Below, in pieces: positions 59,384 through 64,000 of a stretch of DNA of 64,000 nt. The position numbers and the translations under genes were made by a program. The notes beneath the pieces are model-generated. The model was not told the origin of the DNA. It was given only the letters and a program-made list of their open reading frames with translations, and made no database searches. The stretch's first letter is position 1. Each line of letters opens with the position of its first letter. The DNA comes from Mesocentrotus franciscanus (lineage: Eukaryota; Echinodermata; Echinoidea; Camarodonta; Strongylocentrotidae), in contig CP137668.1 of the NCBI GenBank assembly GCA_037976565.1, positions 24,820,280 to 24,884,279 on the forward strand, read 5' to 3'.

Positions 59384-60698
59384 CTGGAAGAAAAAAAAAT
59401 CCATCAGCTTTCAAATTTACACGTACATGTGTACATGTATAATCTCAAACATGGTTCAAAGGCATATACCATGTTTGCCACACTCCACCCAGGTGTGGTA
59501 AATAGGTACCCGGTAGGAAGAAATTCCTTGAATGCTTGAGCACCTTTCATGGTAGCTCGGCTAAAGCCGGGGTAATAATTATTAATATTATCATTACATG
59601 TACATGCTAACGACCAAGCATGGGGAACTTAAGAAGAAGAAAAATTCTCTGACAATAAGCCAGTTCGTAGAGACTACATGTATCTGTACATGGGCAGAAA
59701 AAAGGTAATTTGCACGAAATTGTAAAACCCATCGAGATGAATACTGGAAATGTGTTCATTAAAGTTATGTAATCATTCTATGCACAGATAGTACAGTTAT
59801 GATATGTACAGGTGGAAGAAGTCATTTCAAGAGGACAAATGGAAGGTTTCATGAAGCACCTCCATCACTTTGGTAGCGATTATTCTAAAATGCACAAAGC
59901 AGAACTTCTCTATACATTCAAAAGATCTGTGGATATTTGGGGCCATTTGTAGGATGGCATGAGCTACATGTACCTACTTTACAAACTTGTAATATAACCA
60001 ACAAGCTTGATAATTCAATCAATTTATACTTTTAATTTCCTTGATTGCTTGTCTTCACAAAACATCCCCATGGAATGCCACAAGGTCCCATTTCACCCAA
60101 TTTGCACAAAAAATAAACTGATTCCTGCTGATGAGTCTCCATCTCCATATTGTTATGCACAGAAAAATGAATTTAGATAATCCCTTTTGTCTGTTGATAT
60201 TGCTTTAGATCCTTGATTAAAAGGCCTAAAAATCAATACAACGTAGATAGAGAGAGATCCAATTCTCCTTCAACATTATATACAGTGTACATTGGCTCTC
60301 TTGAAAAGGTTCTACAAAACCATTCCCCATTTCTGTTAAGACCAGCAGCTAAACTCAAATAATCCTTTCCGGTCTTACAATAATTTACACGAAAGAAAAC
60401 AACAAAATCATAGCTATTGATACAAGTTTTTATTTTACATGTAGATATCATTATCCCTGTCATAGCACTAATATCCTTTGGCAAGACATGATTAATCTAC
60501 ACTTGCCACACTCCATCCAGGTGGGGTAAATGGGAACCCAGCAGGCATTATTTCCTTAAAATGCTCAAGGCAGCCATGCTAAAGCCGGAGTAATAATAAT
60601 GGAGCCCCAGGAGTGGCAATGTGCCAGACATGAGTGCTATACAAGACTCCACTATTATCATTATTACTGTATTATTATCATCATCCGTAAGTACTGAC
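59384..60698. other. Intron between exons B and C with SINE fragments and a dispersed repeat
   Basis: SINE-body fragments lie near 59465–59590 and 60465–60670 ('ttgccacactccatccaggt', 'attccttgaatgc', 'gctaaagccgg', ATTATT tails). They lack the tRNA-like head. A copy of the unclassified repeat spans 59660–59990. Confidence 0.7.
59660..59990 (+). repeat. Unclassified dispersed repeat, copy 2
   Basis: Collinear with 45670–45920 and with the reverse complement of 47950–48240 ('tgtacatgggcagaaaaaag', 'aaacccatcgagatgaatac', 'aaaagatctgtggatatttg'). The longest of the three copies. Confidence 0.75.
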
Positions 60699-60859
60699 CT
60701 CTCTCCCAATATAGGCAGCTTTGTGGAGAGGGGTGTCTCCCATGGGATTCATGGAGTTGATGTGAGCTCCATTACTCAGGAGAACCAAGGCAGCCTTCTC
60801 ATGACCAAAGTAGGAAGCAAGATGGAGCGGGTTCCACCCTCGGTTTGACTTTTGTTGAC
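60699..60859 (-). CDS. OSBPL1A-like: ORP exon B: first full ankyrin repeats
   Basis: Acceptor ATATTCAG|GTCAAC and donor GGAGAGAG|GTCAGT. It encodes GQQKSNRGWNPLHLASYFGH then EKAALVLLSNGAHINSMNPM and GDTPLHKAAYIGRE. GW.PLHLA.YFGH and MGDTPLHKAA are near-exact matches to human ORP1L ankyrin repeats. Phase 1 in, phase 0 out. Confidence 0.96.
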
Positions 60860-61426
60860 CTGAATATAGAATAAGAATCAAAGGGGAAATTCAAGATGTA
60901 CATTATGTATGTGAAAATGAACCCTATAATCTATATTTCAAACAATAATACTTCCTATTTCTTCCACTAAACAGTCAAACAAAAGATAAAACTCATGACT
61001 TTGATTTCATGGGATGTATCTAAAAGAGTATCCTATAAATAATATCTATGTGTGTATCTCTTGATTTTTGCACAGTAATTTCTAACCATTTTATACTTTC
61101 AAAACAAGGAACTTAGATATTTCAAAACAATCTTTGGATGCAATGGATACATAAATTTATACCACTTTCATTGCACTTTGTTACATACTACATGTAGCTT
61201 CTCATTAGTAATGGGGAAATCTAGATCCAGTGCAGTTAATGTATGACAGCAAAACCTTACTGTTTTCTGGTAACACTTCCCTTTCTACTAGTCCCTATTA
61301 CTTTTTATATATTTATATACATTGTATATATATATTTTTTTAAATAAAAACTCAATTCTTCCCTGCAACTGCTGATTATTCCTTTTATCATCTATTATTT
61401 TTCATAAAAATGATGGACAATCTCAC
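60860..61426. other. Intron between exons A and B
   Basis: 0.57 kb, AT-rich; nothing else recognised. Confidence 0.75.
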
Positions 61427-62254
61427 CTTTGCAATTGACACTGAAAGTGCAGTTCACTCCATGCTGCTCGTGTTTCTGGATCAGTTTAAGTACTCCTGAT
61501 GCATCACCATGTCTCGCTGCGAGAAGAAGTAACTCTGTATCTTCTTTCTCTTCCTCAGGTTTAATCGCATCTCCCGAACCGTTCTGGAAGTTTGAAGCTT
61601 GGTAAAGACCTTGATCATTATCATTTTCTAAATTCTCCACTTCTTTGAATATCTCCTTCCTCACACGGTCATCATCATCATCTACCCCTTTGTGTTCCTC
61701 TACTTCCCTAAATTCTACATCCTTCATCCTATCATCATCATCTCCTAACATCCACTCTTTCTTTTCCAGTATATCTCCGTCATAGGCCTGGGTTACCCCA
61801 GCAATGACCCCTCCTGTTCCTTTCCCAACAGTGGGATAATGACTGGCAATACCAGCACTGCCTTCATCAAGTCTTGCTTCATCAGTACCAACCAAGGTCT
61901 TTTCCTGCTCTTCTTCCGCAGCCTCTCCACCATCTTCTCCACAGTCACAGTCAAAAAATGCTACACTTCCAGGTACCCCTTCTACTTTCTCCAGATCTGC
62001 TTTCCTTAATGATGAAACCTGGCTCCTGCTGCTTGCATGCGTCGGATCAGTTCCCTTTAATCTGACGTCTCCTCAGTCTCGTCCTCCATCTCTTCATCCT
62101 GCTCACTCTCGTCCTGGCAATCCCGAAACTCTGCTGAGGACTGTTCTGCCATAGTGTTGTAAGAGATCCTGGAGCCTACTACTAACTATAGATGACAAAA
62201 AGTCAGCAACCTATCTTGTAGTTAGGAGAACCTGAACTTTAGCCTAAACACACA
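61427..62254 (-). CDS. OSBPL1A-like: ORP exon A: 5' UTR, start codon and acidic N-terminus, frame broken
   Basis: A strong acceptor (T-rich tract, TTCTGGCAG|TGTG) sets the upstream edge at 62254, and donor AAAG|GTGAGA ends it. The first ATG (62152) opens MAEQSSAEFRDCQDESEQDE but stops at TAA after 31 codons. The frame that joins exon B is open from about 62065 and lacks a start at its beginning. Its next in-frame ATG is at 61751. This frame gives an acidic, Asp-rich region and then EDTELLLLAARHGDASGVLK and VNCKG, matching the first ankyrin helix of human ORP1L. A single-base indel near 62070 would connect the two acidic frames. Alternatives are initiation at 61751 or a non-AUG start. The N-terminal extension is longer than in the human protein. 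Confidence 0.85.
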
Positions 62255-62791
62255 CTGCCAGAAGAGAAGAAAAAAAATCACAAATCAATAGATAACTCGA
62301 CTAGAATTTGTTGCTGACGAATAAGGTGATCTGCAGCAGATCTGTTTAGTTTTACATCGCATTGAAAACATTAAATGTTGCAGAATTACAGTCATGACAG
62401 TTCACACATTTACAGTCATTAATTACATTTTTTTAAATAATCAAGGCTGTAATTCACTAATTGTAACCAACATCTAGACTCTAAAAAAGGTCTAATTTTT
62501 AGTCCAATTTTTGGTGAAAGTGAAACTTTAGTACTTCAGAATATACACACAAACAATATGATTGTGAGGTAGGCCTACAAATATGTTAATCTCGTAATTC
62601 CAAAGTATAACAATAACAGAGAGAGAGAGAGAGCTCAAGAGAAAGTCCCCATGTATAATAGTAATATACACTCCCATCATCACGGTATCACCCATCCTGC
62701 CCATACGCATTTAATAGCATTGACTACTCTGCTTTGCTGGAGTGGGTATCACCAGAATCCATGGACCATCATGACCATTGCATGGTCTCAC

Positions 62792-62946
62792 CATGTAAAA
62801 ACATCCACTCATCGAAATCGAAATCGAATCCGGCCCAGCCCTGAGCGTCGTTTCCCGGCCTTGGGCTATGCTGCGGGAGCGCGCGGGCGCGGGCAGGCGG
62901 AGGTCCAAAAACCTCGGGCGCGGGGTCGATATAGGCCTCAGCACTG
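62792..62946 (-). promoter_or_regulatory. CpG-rich candidate 5' exon / promoter region of the ORP gene
   Basis: On the minus strand a TTTCAG precedes and CATG|GTGAGA follows a 155-bp GC-rich block (GCGCGGGCGCGGG and similar), unique in this AT-rich window. It is open in one frame (for example NDAQGWAGFDFDFDEWMFLH). Its donor could pair with the exon A acceptor at 62254, making it a 5' exon, mostly or fully non-coding since exon A has stops before the ORP frame. It could equally be an unrelated element. Confidence 0.4.
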
Positions 62947-63640
62947 CTGAAACTTGAAAGTGAAAAGATCGCATGAAATATTGTTAATTCACTATATCCG
63001 TATAGTAGATTCCACACAGCAGATCTCAAGCGTGACTTCAATAATTACCTTTACTAAATTGCAATTTGCTCCTCATTCAAAATGTGATCAGTGCGTACAG
63101 TACATGTACGAGGTTTCTCTGATTTGCTGCAGAAAAAGACTGCAATTGTTTATTTAGCTTAGGAAGCAGCGGTACGGTCACATGTTAATTCCGTATCACG
63201 TGATATTCCGGAAATGATTACGTCGCACAGCATAAACAACAAAGACAAGTATAATTTGTGGTAGCTATATAAGGGTTCATGGTACTAATCAAGCTAGCAA
63301 TTAGGCTCCCAGGCTATACTCTTTGATCTAGCAATCTCTTTGCTGATATTTAACTTAGCTTATTTGATAGCCCAGTATTACCTATTGTTACTATAATAAC
63401 GGATACGAAATTTTGGGTTACTCTCACTGTCTTCTTGCAGAAAAACTCCATTTGAAATTTTGTCACGGTAAATCAGCACCTCGAACGTTGTAAATTAATT
63501 GTCGACTCCTATACTTGTATGGTTTTTAGGAATTTAGGTGAACCTGGACGTGTCCATATCATAACAAAATTATACAGAACGTGAGAACGGTCAATTTTGG
63601 GGCTATAAACTGGTACCCCCCAAAAATGAGTCTAATTAAT
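62947..63640. other. Upstream flank, no gene recognised
   Basis: Unique-looking sequence with no clear ORF. It may contain the ORP promoter, but no specific element could be assigned. Confidence 0.45.
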
Positions 63641-63732
63641 ATTTCAGATGAAAAGCGTCCAAGGCTACCTAGATTGTGTATGTCATCTCAGATGTGTTTA
63701 CACATCTAGTTTCAAAGCTATATACAGTGAAG

Positions 63733-64000
63733 CAAAGATTAGATGACCGATATTCGTTGGTATAACACTATTGAAAAATCTAGCACCTGTGTGAATTATA
63801 GAATCTTTGTTAATTCTTCAAAGAATAAATTAATGCAATTAATCTGACGATTTTAGACTGGGCATTACTCTTCTCCGATCCCAGTGGTTCTAGGGAGATT
63901 TGGCAATATTAGTTTTGATGAAAGATTTTGTACACGATGTAAAAGTAAGAGGATTGGTGATAAATGGCATGCTCTCTTTGAATGCAGATTTGTTAAAGAC
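63733..64000 (+). mobile_element. Fragment of a non-LTR retrotransposon ORF2 C-terminus, cut by the window edge
   Basis: The + strand translation gives WYNTIEKSSTCVNYRIF, then after a frame disturbance TGHYSSPIPVVLGRFGNISF and DERFCTRCKSKRIGDKWHAL and FECRFVKD at the edge. 'S..C..YRIF', 'RTG.(H/Y)..PI..GR..NI…ER.C..C', 'GD..H.LFEC' is the conserved tail of reverse transcriptases in CR1/RTE-like LINEs, ending in a CCHC-type pattern. In-frame stops near 63845–63862 mark it as a dead copy. Confidence 0.7.

Larger units (their letters stand above)
21985..62254 (-). other. OSBPL1A-like: ORP1L/OSBPL1A-like gene (ankyrin–PH–FFAT–ORD), 5' and middle exons
   Basis: Sixteen minus-strand exons join in consistent phase into one reading frame, except at the two breaks noted in exons A and H. 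The product is an oxysterol-binding-protein-related protein of the long ORP1 type. Ankyrin repeats bind late-endosomal Rab7, a PH domain contacts phosphoinositides, FFAT motifs bind ER VAP proteins, and the ORD carries sterol or phosphoinositide between membranes. These roles are known for the animal family, not shown here. In order, the exons are A 61427–62254, B 60699–60859, C 59272–59383, D 58309–58394, E 55820–56032, F 54632–54676, G 53561–53631, H 52298–52360, I 51229–51330, J 47599–47745, K 46081–46183, L 43620–43714, M 30591–31066, N 29782–29992, O 22986–23083 and P 21985–22161. The rest of the ORD is not in the window. Confidence 0.93.

Overview
The window is eukaryotic and contains no bacterial features. 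Genes are split by GT–AG introns, most of the DNA is intronic or repetitive, and the self-complementary ACATGT/TACATGTA motif recurs throughout. The transposon types present (Helentron-like rolling-circle elements with ~150-bp core repeats and an ACGG tail, TTAA-flanked piggyBac-type MITEs, hAT MITEs, a tRNA-derived SINE) and a conserved animal gene suggest a marine invertebrate, most likely an echinoderm. The species cannot be proven from the sequence alone.

One real host gene is visible. It lies on the minus strand from about 62.25 kb down to 21.99 kb and encodes an oxysterol-binding-protein-related protein of the ORP1L/OSBPL1A type. Sixteen exons (named A to P here) encode, in order, an acidic N-terminus, ankyrin repeats (A–E), a PH domain (F–J), a helical linker with FFAT-like motifs (K–M) and the first part of the lipid-binding ORD domain (N–P), including the EQVSHHPP fingerprint. 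All splice phases agree. There are two exceptions: a frame break in exon A and a one-base frame break in exon H. The end of the ORD is not found before the left edge, so the 3' exons must lie outside the window. A GC-rich candidate 5' exon sits at 62.8–62.9 kb.

The left third (3.4–19.7 kb) holds a tandem array of three nearly identical ~5.08-kb units. Each has ~150-bp minisatellite units, an ACGT/ACGG run, a hairpin, and a broken ORF for a Pif1-type helicase fused to an AP-type endonuclease. This matches the C-terminal half of a Helentron protein; no Rep domain is present. Each copy also carries the same nested TTAA-flanked MITE. The array starts with a Helentron-like 5' end and finishes with a second minisatellite family and its own terminal hairpin. 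A 349-bp non-autonomous relative with the same ends sits at 28.7 kb. The whole array appears to lie in a very large intron of the ORP gene.

The remaining introns are crowded with MITEs: two piggyBac-type, one hAT, several with long inverted repeats, a three-copy GGGGGGTGTTTC family, and an inverted pair that brackets PH exons F and G. There is also a SINE, SINE-like fragments and a dispersed unclassified repeat. The right edge cuts the end of a non-LTR retrotransposon ORF. All identifications come from reading the sequence and remembered family features; no database search was possible.
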